From Aspidiotus rigidus (Eukaryota; Arthropoda; Insecta; Hemiptera; Diaspididae): a stretch of 64,000 nt of DNA. A program made the translations under genes and the position numbers. The notes under the pieces were generated by a model that was given only the letters and a program-made list of their open reading frames with translations, was not told the DNA's origin and did not search any database. How positions within the stretch are numbered: position 1 is the first letter of the stretch; every line of letters begins with the position of its first letter. Shown here one piece after another: positions 1 to 9,515 of the stretch. The stretch is from the NCBI GenBank assembly GCA_035079385.1, contig JAVHKY010000043.1:62001-126000 (forward strand), in the 5' to 3' direction.

Positions 1-840
1 ATTTCGCTTTTACTCGTTTCTGAGCACGTGTGATACGTTTCAACATTACCTGCCGCGTCATCACCCCGCAAGATCTTTTTATTCGACAGTGACCACTGGT
101 AAGCCAGTGGCCACAGTTTCAAAGTAGGAACGTGTACGTCTTGAAATGGTACAACATTAATTGATTCAGGATCTCTGACGTCTGTTACTGTCCTTTCTCA
201 ACTTCTCTAATGTTTCATTTTGCTCTTATGCAGGTTACTGTCGAATTATTCTTTTTTAATGTGCTGATAAATCGCACCCATTTTGAAAAAGGATTTCAGT
301 AATGGATAGAGTTGTAATCTTAATAATTATTTCGAGTATAAATGGAGATTTTTTGTAAACTTTGTAAGAAGTAGTATTTCATATTTTCTTTATACCTACC
401 AAAAGCTTCGGCATTCTCATCTTCTCCTTAGTATCCAGCCTAATATTATTGGTTTTGTCCGATGAATCTTTGCTTATTTCTTCTAGCAGCTCAAAAATTG
501 TAGTTCAAACGGGGAGCGGTGCTTTGATTTAATTTATATTTTCGTAAAATTTTTCGATGGAAACCCTAGGCTCCCGGCGATGAGCAGGAGCTCCGACCCA
601 CTTCATAACTTGAGAAATTTTCGACTTGTTAATACGAGGATTTCGACTTAAGTTGACGTTAGGAAGGTTTAGTTTGATCTAATTTTAACTATTTATAGGA
701 ACTTGAAAATTTTCGAAGGTGAATAGGTATCCGAGAGGGGACTTGACCCAAATTGAGGGTCTTTGAACAAATTTGAAATTGTCGGCTATCTTGCGACACT
801 TGGAAAATGTTTGACTTTATTGAGAAATAGCGACGTTTTG
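1..840. other. AT-rich stretch without a recognised gene
   Basis: No reading frame here resembles a known protein and no repeat structure was recognised. It is probably intergenic DNA upstream of the Dscam-type gene. Confidence 0.5.
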
Positions 841-848
841 CCGAACGG

Positions 849-850
<2 letters not shown>

Positions 851-888
<38 letters not shown>
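851..888. repeat. (GT)n microsatellite
   Basis: Nineteen uninterrupted GT dinucleotides. The open frame reading through it on the minus strand (a run of Thr-His) is an artefact of the repeat. Confidence 0.97.
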
Positions 889-889
<1 letters not shown>

Positions 890-989
890 GGTCTTCGTTC
901 GCCTGTTCGATGTTATGAGCGGCCCGCGTATACCGTTGTATCGAGATAGAACTGTCCACTCTCGTTTTCCTTTTCGTATCCAGTTCAAT

Positions 990-1334
990 AAGGAACTATA
1001 CAAGATAGGTATGCGCAAGTGATAAGAATAGGATCGTGATCATGTTGATAAAGTTGAAGGAGGAGCAATCTGAGTAGTATCCTAAGAGAATTTGAAACAT
1101 CAAACATCGAATACAAGAATTCAAATTACAAAAAATGGAGGAAATACTTCACTCATTTTTTATTTTCATCGATATAATCTTTCTAAATCAACAAAATTTA
1201 ATGCTTATAGTAATTATTCAAACTTTCCTCACGGCTCTCCTGGAACCTCCCAAAACTGATCTTCCTTGGACTTTATCAAAATGGCGACGGTCCTCCTCTT
1301 ATCACTTGCGCATACCTATCTTATATAGTTCCTT
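990..1334. repeat. Inverted repeat with ~36-bp arms
   Basis: The sequence at about 990-1025 (core GATAGGTATGCGCAAGTGAT) recurs as its reverse complement at about 1299-1334, with one difference seen by eye. About 270 bp separate the arms. This fits a small TIR or foldback element. No transposase frame is visible inside and no target duplication was identified. Confidence 0.75.
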
Positions 1335-1344
1335 AGTTTCATAA

Positions 1345-2060
1345 GTATCCTGATTCCCCGTTCTCCGTACTCCTCTTCCTATCAGTTTCTCCTTCGCTGT
1401 CTACCCTTCTCCTGCGATCTCGATTATGCGGTAAACTGGGCCGATTAAGAGGGAGAAAGATTAGCTCATGCTCACCTCAACGATGGGTTTTGCTTGTCAT
1501 TCTGGCGGGAGTGCGTTTTTCCCATTCCGGATTCTGAAAATTTAATATAGATTCGGACGGGATATGAAATTTATATTTTCGCATATCATTTTTTATTGTG
1601 ATCGGCGTGCCTTAAATTCCTAAATTTTCGGAAATTTGAAATGGTGATCGATCTTTCGGACTGCTCGCCTCCGATTCAGCCTTCTCGAATAATCGTATTT
1701 CAGACCGCGTTATAATTTCGTTCTTGGGATGCAGTATTATAAATGAATATGGTAGGCTATTCGAGAGAATCACATTTCGAACCAGGCGCGCTCAGACTAA
1801 CGCGGGTGAACGAGTCGAAATTTCGAACCTTAATCGGAGTCGTGAGCACACTCAACCTGCTTATCATCCACATCGTATATAAATGGGTTCGTGACGAGTA
1901 TCCGACAACGATCGATAGCTGTACCACCAACAAAAATTATTCAAGTTTGCTATCTTGCACTTTTCTATTTATTCTTATCGACTTTTCACCTCAATTCGGC
2001 AGAATAGATCTATCGATATCTATCCTTGTCGAATTGTAGTTTAGCTCCGGAGAATAAATT
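1345..2060. other. No recognised gene
   Basis: An open frame of about 98 codons at 1743-2039 on the + strand has no recognisable domain and contains TATA-like sequence near 1879. I regard it as chance. Nothing else stands out. Confidence 0.4.
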
Positions 2061-2071
2061 GTGTACCTTCC

Positions 2072-2162
2072 TATATAAAAAGGACTCTCGCCAGGTATCG
2101 GTTCTTTTATTTCGATGCGCAGTCTTTTCGATCTTAGGTCGAGGTAGACGCTGATTAGCGTC
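2072..2162 (+). promoter_or_regulatory. TATA-type promoter-like segment
   Basis: TATATAAAAAGG at 2072-2083 is followed by GCAGTC near 2119, and a perfect 6-bp hairpin (GACGCT/AGCGTC, 4-nt loop) lies at 2147-2162. This spacing is seen in insect LTR promoters, so a degenerate solo LTR is possible. No second LTR or target duplication was found, and the call rests on composition only. Confidence 0.25.
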
Positions 2163-2807
2163 TCAGTATGTGATCCGAATGTCGTTCGAATAATCTGACA
2201 AATAAGATGTACGTCTCCCCTTTCGACCCTTGCTTATTCTAAATTTTCTTAAGTAGTCCCATAATCTTCTCTTCTCTAGGCCTGTTTGATTGGATTTCCA
2301 ATCCTTGTTCTCTTTTTTTTATTTTGTGTGCCTCGTACACACGGAGTCAAGTTTTTAATATTTTTATTCGTAGAAAGGATGATTAATGATAGCGACAAAA
2401 TATTTTTCGTAAGTTTGGAAAGAAGTAGTACTTTCAACCGGCGACGACGATACCCTCCTCTAGAACTAGCGTTTCTCATAGCCTGAGTGATCTCTAAAAG
2501 TGACGCCGAACTGGACCTGTGGTCTAGCCTCGGGTTAACCCTTCCCTCCGATGAGTATTCACGCTTTCCGACTGAGCTGGCTCTGGGTACTATCCAGACG
2601 GATAGGCTGGGATCAGAGTCTTGGGTATTCTCTGGAGTGGAAGTGAGTAGTTTGATGGCTATACTATGTGGAAGCTTCACCGGAATAAGCAAGATCATTT
2701 GATCTAGCTTGCTGTCTCGATAGGTTACGTTACATGAATTAAGTATAGTTTATGTTGGTAGTAGGACGTGGCTCTACTCCTCTCTCCCTTGTTACATCAA
2801 ATTATCA

Positions 2808-3550
2808 AGTAATTGATCATCATAGCGAAAAAAAAAAAATATTCAAAAGGGAAAGTAAAAGATACAGAAAAATTAAAACGTCGAGCGCTTTCGGTTAAAA
2901 AACCATCTTTGGAACTGAAAAGAAAGCAACTGACAAGACCGAGGAGAGGAACAAGATATCAAGATTGGCAAAACGAGAAGTCGTGGCGTGAATCATAAAC
3001 AAGTTCGATCAAGCCATCTTCCGGAATGTATACGAGTTAATTACAGTAATACCATCAGTGTTGAGGTGACGCATTATCTCTAGGTGATCGAGGGCGATAC
3101 GTTTACGATAGGAATTCTCCCTGTGGAGGAGCCTTTCCGATCCCTCACGGAAACTGTGGCCGCAAAAGTTGATTCCCCAAGTGTCCCTTATTCCAAGACT
3201 TCAAATGATCAGCTATTCTCATCTTCATCTGGCGGCTGGTCTCACCAATATAGAAGCCTCTACAATCCCTGCATTCCATCTTATAAACACCGCTCCGGGA
3301 GATGGTTTGATCGAACTTGTTTATGATTCACGCCACGACTTCTCGTTTGGCCAATCTTAATATCTTGTTCCACTCCTCCGTCTTGTCAGTTGCTTTCACT
3401 TCCGTCCCGAAGATGGTTTATCAACCAAAAGCGCTTGACGTTTTAATTTTTCGGCGGGTTTTTGTATCTTTTACTCTTCCTTTTGAGTATTCCTTTTTTC
3501 GCTATTATGGATGTAACTTGGAAGAACGTACTTATTCGTTTAATTGATCA
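2808..3550. mobile_element. Penelope-like element ends in divergent, head-to-head arrangement
   Basis: Two 5'-truncated Penelope-like segments point away from each other. The minus-strand copy runs from about 3295 down to 2808 and includes GIY-YIG endonuclease codons and the 3' untranslated tail. The plus-strand copy runs from about 3292 to 3550 and contains only the last codons of the ORF plus the same tail. The arms (about 2808-3030 and 3295-3550) are therefore inverted repeats of each other. Penelope elements are known for inverted or partly inverted terminal structures, so this may be one insertion event; two independent insertions are the alternative. Confidence 0.8.
3005..3295 (-). pseudogene. 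GIY-YIG endonuclease fragment of a Penelope-like element
   Basis: Read on the minus strand, codons from about 3285 give GVYKMEC, then a C-x2-C pair, then FYIGETSRQ. These are the GIY-YIG core and the conserved Gly-Glu-Thr-x-Arg of Penelope-type endonucleases. After one frameshift the frame continues with RENSYRKRIALDHLEIMRHL, the usual C-terminal stretch of these proteins. In intact elements this domain follows a reverse transcriptase and nicks target DNA during retrotransposition. The reverse transcriptase is absent and the frame is broken, so the copy is dead. The closest relative in the window is the + strand copy at 41.29-41.88 kb. Confidence 0.8.
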
Positions 3551-3639
3551 TCATTATAAACCACGATCATCAAATTTATTAAATACTCACGAATTCTGTA
3601 ATGGAGTTAAACAAGGGATGGTAAAACCTGCTTTATGGG

Positions 3640-3780
3640 GCACGTATAGAATCTGAAAAATTTTGGCGTACCAGATGTATGAAGTCATCAAATTGTGACG
3701 TCACAGACCCGGACTTCTAGAGCTTTTGAACGTGTGAGAGGAAAAGTCGTGTACTACTCACGTTTTTTTTTAGTTCCTGC
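3640..3780 (+). repeat. Copy of a dispersed repeat family with a GTCGTG...CACG hairpin
   Basis: It contains GGAAAAGTCGTGTACTACTC, a motif that recurs at 46.09-46.23 kb (reverse orientation) and 53.87-54.08 kb, with a weaker copy at 28.87-29.10 kb. It lies directly downstream of the Penelope-like tail. Function is unknown, and the piece looks truncated after the motif. Confidence 0.6.
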
Positions 3781-3799
3781 TCGTGCCTGATGAAGAGTC

Positions 3800-5159
3800 T
3801 TTCATGTCAGAAACGCGTAACACCAAATAAAACATAACTGGGAACAAGAAAGAGGAATACTCCGACTTAAAGGAACGGATTCGTTTAATAACTGGGAAAT
3901 TAGACTGAAAATTTTTTTTCATTTGCGAAAACCTTGTTTCCTAAAATTTTTGATACCGAAAGTAGTCGAATTTTGGTACAAATAATACATTCATGAGAAT
4001 ACTTACCTACCTACTATTATGAGCTTAAATTATTTGCATAATAATATAAAGTTTAGTTATGCTAGGCCAAATATAATTGTGACACAGAAGTTGTGCTTTA
4101 AACTGAAGGAAATTTATTATCTTGAAAGTAGATTTGAATCGCTTTACTCATTTCATAATTATTTAGGTACCATCGTGCGTAACTCGGAATGAGTAACGAC
4201 ATCTACGTTTGTGGAATAATGTTGATTGAATGACCGCGAGTAATGAACTTCACAACTGAATTAATCAGCAGCTGGAGATTTAATGTACGTTCAAACATAT
4301 TTACACCACATCATATCATAGCATGCCTCTATCTGAATCATCGATACTTTACCTGAAGATTGATTGTATGCCCGTACATTTTTTAAAGGGAACACGTACA
4401 CTTCATGTATTCAAAGTCAAGCAGCGCTCTCTTTCTATTTCTCGGGTAATCAAGATACAGTAATATTGAAAGCGTAACATTTTTGAAAATAAATGCATAC
4501 CGGTAGATAGCAGCACTACCTTACAAAGTGAGAAGGACGTATATATCTAGAACATCGATCGGCTAAAAGTTTATTTATTTTCTGTAAAGCTACCTATACT
4601 TAATGACATCAAAACCGTTCAAAACTTACACTATTTTCAACAAAAAATCTAGGGTTGGTATTACTTAGTTTTCCAATGTTTCTTAAACGAGTTATAACGA
4701 AATATCGACGTACATGGATAAACGTCCCTCATTTTGGGACGTATATCCACCATTCGCGGAAATTATACAATCTTTTAGGTTTCTCCCTTTTTCTTTTTTT
4801 CAACAAAACAGCTGATGGGATGAATAAGTTCAATTTTAAACAATATTTTTCTAGAGCAGGCAAGAGTCTCTATGTATTTGCTAAGAAAAAAAAATAATAA
4901 TACAAAAATAAGACTGGATTGCCCCACATCTCAGTATCTGGGTATCTTGTTTTTTGTTTTTTGTTTTTTGTTTTTTTTTGGGGGGGGAGGTGATTTTAGA
5001 GCACGAAATAATAGAGTTGCTGAACGATGATAAATTTTTGTTCAAAAACGTTTGAAAAGTATCATGAACTATATGTATTTGATGTGACAAACGATAAAAA
5101 AAAATTGAACGATAAAAGTTGACTTTGAACAATTAAAAAATGTAATACACTTCAAAAAA
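3800..5159. other. No recognised gene; one T/G low-complexity run
   Basis: This is AT-rich sequence. At 4948-4989 there are repeated TTTTTTG units followed by a run of G. Short open frames here show no domain. Confidence 0.5.
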
Positions 5160-5865
5160 TTATGTAAACGATGAACAATTTGCTTGAACGTTTATGACAT
5201 ACACATTAAATAGGCCACACAAGACAGTACCAAATTTTAAAAAACGTACAATTGCATTTACTGAACAATCAAAGCACGCAGGCGCACGCTTAGCAAGTTG
5301 TGGCCTACCTCGCTTCTGTTTTTGGCCGAGATGCACATTAACCAATTTTATACGCATGAGTAAGCCAAGAACGTGCTTACACATCAAAGCTTTCACGAAA
5401 ACGGGACACGAACATGTTGATTGGTACACAGACAAATAATCAATGTCTACCTGCCACAAACCGTGGTACATCGTCAAGAATTCTTCAATCGTTTTCCATT
5501 TATTGGGATGTTTTTTGAATTTTTCAAGGGTTGCAGGCTTAATTTCTTCCTCACGCGTGAAGAATGCACGTAAAATGTGTTATCTTCTTTTATTACTTTC
5601 ATATTTAAAGAGGCCCATTGAAAAGCGTCGGTCCACTGTTTCAAGGAGATACTAGGAGTATGTGCAAACGGGGTGCAATTGACAGACTGCGGTTTTCTTA
5701 AATCAGACCATTCAACCAGTAACCGAAAGACACCATTCAGGAATGCCCCACAGAAAGTCGTTCGCCTAGTGTGTGAGCACTTTTGATAGCGGCATTTGTG
5801 GCGTCAATGCCGTTATTTGTGCTGGGATACCATACCTGACCGCTGCTCCTTCAAATTTAAAGGGT
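5160..5865 (-). pseudogene. MULE-type transposase C-terminal remnant with SWIM zinc finger
   Basis: On the minus strand, codons from about 5845 read STNNGIDATN followed by a HTLGERL segment. This matches the end of the MULE transposase catalytic region (W-x-x-TNN-x-x-E). The frame then breaks, resumes with FLNGVFRLLVEWSDL, breaks again, and ends in a clean 105-codon frame (5160-5477). That frame holds a SWIM zinc finger, STCSCPVFVKALMCKHVLGL (CxC...CxH), followed by a basic KQKRGRPQLAKRA stretch. MULE transposases cut and paste DNA, and SWIM fingers are common in their C-termini. The catalytic N-terminal half is missing and at least two frameshifts are present. No terminal inverted repeats were found around this copy. 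Confidence 0.75.
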
Positions 5866-6686
5866 ATTTTACTAACCGCTACGTATTGAAACTTTTTGAC
5901 GCCTAACCATCATGAAAATTATCGCTTCTACCTGAAATATCGCCCATGAGTTGTCGTAAATGTATGTATGTAAGACGACAATTAATTAGGTATTCGCAAA
6001 ATCTTTTATTCTTGATTTATGTTAAGATACATAAATCGTGAAATAATGTTCTTTTACGGACGAAAAGAACTACAATCAAAACTACAACCGTATAGGTATC
6101 AATTACAAAGAAGCACAGAAGAACGTACACACAATATCAATACCTTATTTGTTATCAGGCCGAGTCGGACGAGATACGACAGTGATGGAGCGTAGTTTGG
6201 GGTAATGCAAGATGCATCTTGTATGCGCGTCTTTACATCATACATGATTGTATGTACATTGATTGTCGCTCATTTGCACATTTTTACTCGTCATTTATCT
6301 ATCGTTATTATGATCGTAAAATTTGCCTCGTAAATAGAAGTGGCGAAATACGTTTGTCGGTGTAATACAGTGCGCGTCGAGTCGTTACCGTTAACTGATC
6401 GCCAGAAGGTACGATTTATTATTATATGTATATACCGAAAGAACTTTGTATTAAGGAACCAATGATAGTACGAAATTCGACGAGAACCGAACTATACGGA
6501 CGATTACCGATTGGCGAATATTAACAGAAAATGCTTTCTACATGGTATATTGCTATAATCGCTATGAGATTTAGAACGAAAAGTGATTTCGCGAAGTATC
6601 TAGCCAATCAGAACGAGACATTATTTTAGTAGATTGAAATAGCTATGCGAAATATACTCGGGTATGCACAATACGGCACGACTCAG
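5866..6686. other. No recognised gene; leader of the structured region
   Basis: No coding similarity was seen. With the TATA-like site and hairpins that follow, this stretch could be the U3-like part of a degenerate LTR, but no duplicate of it exists in the window. Confidence 0.3.
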
Positions 6687-6698
6687 TATCATAAAAGG
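6687..6698 (+). promoter_or_regulatory. TATA-like box ahead of the hairpin region
   Basis: TATCATAAAAGG lies about 30 nt upstream of the first hairpin at 6720, the expected distance for a Pol II start at its base. This is inferred from spacing only. Confidence 0.35.
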
Positions 6699-6718
6699 AG
6701 AACGAGATGTGGGCACAG

Positions 6719-7042
6719 TAACTGTTTGGTTGCCATCAGTTTTTCTTGTCTAGTTCGGCTGCCGACTAGAGCGATTAAAGTTTCTCTTTTAGCAGTATAT
6801 ATCTGTTGAACGTTATTATTGACAGTCCTTGCGCGACCAGCTAATTGCATTAGTATTGCTGTGGAAGCATTGTAGTAGGTCAGTGTGTTTGGTTGCCATC
6901 ACACTCTACTGAAAGCTTAGACGGCCGAGTGCATTCTCGGCGCTTCCTCGATCTGAGTATCATTGTGCCAGCATTCTAAGTCAGCGTGCTTGGTTGCCAT
7001 CACGCTGTACTTGACGTCAGGACAGCCGAGTGTATAATCGGC
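6719..7042 (+). ncRNA. Three-unit structured RNA candidate with covarying hairpins and a constant loop
   Basis: Three units each hold two hairpins. Hairpin 1 always has a 12-nt loop YTTGGTTGCCAT, but its stem differs: AACTG/CAGTT (6720-6741), AGTGTG/CACACT (6882-6905) and CAGCGTG/CACGCTG (6982-7007). Both strands change together, so pairing is kept while the loop is not altered except at its first base. Hairpin 2 follows in each unit: CTAG-TCGG/CCGA-CTAG with one bulged T (6750-6769), GCCGAG/CTCGGC (6924-6941) and GCCGA/TCGGC (7025-7042). No protein frame spans the region. It could be a non-coding RNA, a packaging or leader signal of a retroelement, or a repeated regulatory RNA. I do not recognise the family. 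Confidence 0.6.
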
Positions 7043-7066
7043 ACTTCCTTATACTGGCTAAAGTGT

Positions 7067-7177
7067 GTTACCCTATTTGGAGGAGAAAGGTGGTGGTTGG
7101 TGGGACTTTCTGGGGTTAGCCAAACCCCCTCCCCGGTGTCGCAAACTGCGCCGTGAGTATCTAAAAAAATAGGGTAA
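7067..7177 (+). other. Stem-loop domain closed by an 11-bp perfect helix
   Basis: TTACCCTATTT (about 7068-7078) and AAATAGGGTAA (about 7167-7177) are exact reverse complements and enclose a G-rich then C-rich segment with an inner GGGGTT/AACCCC hairpin (7112-7128). It follows the three hairpin units directly and may be part of the same transcript. Confidence 0.5.
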
Positions 7178-7179
7178 TA

Positions 7180-7943
7180 ACATCGTAAAAAATGATTTAT
7201 TTATCGTTCATTTTATTACTCCCCCCCCCTTTTTTTTTCTCGACTGTAAGATAATGGAAATTCTTTTTTTTTTTAATTATATAATTGAGCTATTTGTAGG
7301 GATACTTTTGAATATTGGATCTGGGCAGATAAGAGGGAACAAAATCTCTCAAGCTCCAGATTTTGTGAAACAAAGAAGATACCGTTCTGTTTGTTTCTAG
7401 ATCTTGACATAGAAAAATTTAGATCTCTTATCAGAAGAAAAAGCTTCAGATCTTAAAGTGTCCCCGGCCAAAATAATTATAGGCGACTAAGTGGTGGGAT
7501 ATATTCAATCAAAAAGAATAATAACAGTCTTTATAGTCGTAGAATACATCAACTTCCTATTAGGAACCTACCGTAACTCCATTTGTGACTGCAAGCGGTA
7601 AAAAGTTCTTTTTGTCCAAAAAAATCTTCAATATCATTTTTTGAAAAAAGTAGAATTACAGTGTTTTCTTAAGAGGCTGTCAACATGTGCTAGTTATATA
7701 TGACCAGAGACAGGATTCCTTGGCATTTATCAGTTCATTGGTAGAAGGCGTATAGAAATGCTGACAAGAGATAAGTACAAATTAGGTGAGGGGGACCCTA
7801 AGGTAAGGAATTTATTTTGCCGAAAGTTGCCGAAAAATGAGGTATAAATGCCGAAAAGAGGATAAGCGCCGAAAATTTGCCAAAAATACTAATTTTAAAA
7901 ATAATTCATTTTATTTCAAGTACTCGCGAGAGAAAATATCAAA
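7180..7943. other. No recognised gene
   Basis: AT-rich sequence with short homopolymer runs (C at about 7221, T at about 7264). No domain or repeat was recognised before the LTR element begins. Confidence 0.5.
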
Positions 7944-7947
7944 TGTA

Positions 7948-8149
7948 TATAAGATTTAATCAAGAAATCTTAGCGGAAATCAACGCCACAAAGAAATACG
8001 AACAGTTAATCGATGTTTATTAAAAAGAATCAAAATAACATGACAATTACAAGTACATTTTAACGCTTGAAAGAAACAACTGATAAAAACCAAACGTTCT
8101 TTGTTTGGTGGTAGGAGACCAACTTAGATTGTAGGAATGCAATTTTACA
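7948..8149 (-). repeat. 3' LTR (shortened by deletion)
   Basis: About 202 bp, homologous to 12496-12809. In element orientation it begins TGTAAAATTGC. Relative to the other LTR it lacks a segment of about 70 bp near its start and a shorter internal segment. It is still preceded by an intact polypurine tract. Confidence 0.88.
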
Positions 8150-8160
8150 TCCCCCCCCCC
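8150..8160 (-). promoter_or_regulatory. Polypurine tract
   Basis: Ten C residues on the + strand (8151-8160) read as GGGGGGGGGGA on the element strand, ending exactly at the TGT that starts the 3' LTR. This is where plus-strand DNA synthesis is primed in LTR elements. A pure ten-G tract is unusually uniform. Confidence 0.8.
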
Positions 8161-9383
8161 TGGTGACGGGGAAAACGCCCTGCAACAAAGAATAAGGGAA
8201 AAGGAAGGAAAATCTAACTTTGATGCATTGATGACTATGGCAACGTACAATCGAGGACTTTCATGTCCCATTGAGAGAGAGTCATTGGGTTTTGCAAATG
8301 GCACTACCTTACTTAGGTGAAAGAGGCGTTTTTCTTGTGCGGAAGCCCCACAATCAACTAAGAAGACGTGGCTAGAGTACTGCTGTATTATGGGAAAAGG
8401 CCCTATGCGTATTGGATCCAATTTTTTTGGTTTAATTTATTCTCGTTCTCTATGAATACAAGATCATCAACTTGGAAATTGTGGTTTTTCCTAGTCTTGT
8501 CAAAGCGGGCTTTATTTTATTGGTGACTGTACAAACTATTTTTAAAAGCAATCTTACGGCTAACTGTAAGTTGTTGGTATGAGTTAACTGAAGAGGAAGT
8601 ACGCGTGGAAACTCACCACGCATCAAGTATGAGGGTGAGAATTTTGTGGCTGAGTGGATCGTGTTATTGTAATTGGTTGTGCAGTCATATGCAATTTTTG
8701 TCCAAGACTTTTTTTTTGTATGATTTGTTAAGGCAACAACATATGCGGTTGACAAGGGTTTGATTTAACCTCTCATTGATTCCGTTGGAGAACAGTGCGT
8801 CAATAGCAGTGTAAATGTGGGTTATATTTTCTGAGTTGAGATAATCCTCAAATTCTTTAGATGACAGACCACCATATTGGTCTGTAAGTAAAAGTCCTAT
8901 TTTGTTTTCTCTCTACACTTGCAAAACGATTTTAATAAAATTGTTTGTGTTTTGAGTCTCGGAAGGTAGAACATAAGCAAACCTAGTGAAATGGTCTACC
9001 ATTGGATGCAAGTAATTTTTCTTTGAATTTGACGACTTTCCAAGACCACCTATCGTGTCCAGGGACATTATTTGAAATGGCTCGGATGCCGGGCCAAAAT
9101 GACCCATATCGCCTAATCTTTGTCGAGTTCTTGTTTTATTTTTGTCGCAGACTAGGCATGAGGAGGTAAAAGATTTTATAATTTTAAATAGGTGCTTTGA
9201 AAAATAGAATGGTTGTATCATCTGTATCATGTGATTATAGCCGATGTGACCAAATTTGGAGTGTATTCTATTAACCAGCAATTTGGCTCCTTGGTTGGAC
9301 AAAATGATCTTATTCCTACCGTTGATCAGAGTGTATCTGGTATCATTTTCAGAAAATTCCTTGAGACAGGGAGGAATATTCAC
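8150..9383 (-). pseudogene. Integrase region of pol, broken
   Basis: The frame at 8913-9383 (156 codons) carries the integrase zinc-binding site (H-x3-H in HSKFGHIGYNH, then C-x2-C in SCLVCDKN) and the first catalytic Asp in MSLDTIGG. It stops early. The downstream frame at 8450-8755 retains SWTKIAYDCTTNYNNTIHSA, the usual end of the catalytic core. The frame ending inside the LTR (8047-8421) has RIGPFPI, resembling the GPY/F module of Ty3/gypsy integrases, followed by an RLFHLSKVVPF stretch. The middle of the core, including the second Asp, is scrambled. Integrase inserts the cDNA; this copy cannot work. Confidence 0.85.
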
Positions 9384-9515
9384 CTGATCTTTCTTAATCT
9401 CAAGTAGTGTAAGGATATTTACTTTCGGAATTTTGTCCTGGATTGGGGAAGATTTGTCTGCTGGAAGAACGGGGTTTCTGGATAAGCAATCAGCTTTGTT
9501 ATTCTTCCCTCCTGG

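Noticed and set aside
2487..2702. 71-codon + strand frame and the overlapping 140-codon minus frame
   Set aside because: No recognisable domain in either; neither has supporting splice or promoter signals.
6719..7180. Viral internal ribosome entry site
   Set aside because: Repeated hairpins suggested it, but there is no capsid or polyprotein frame nearby and no known IRES loop motifs were recognised.
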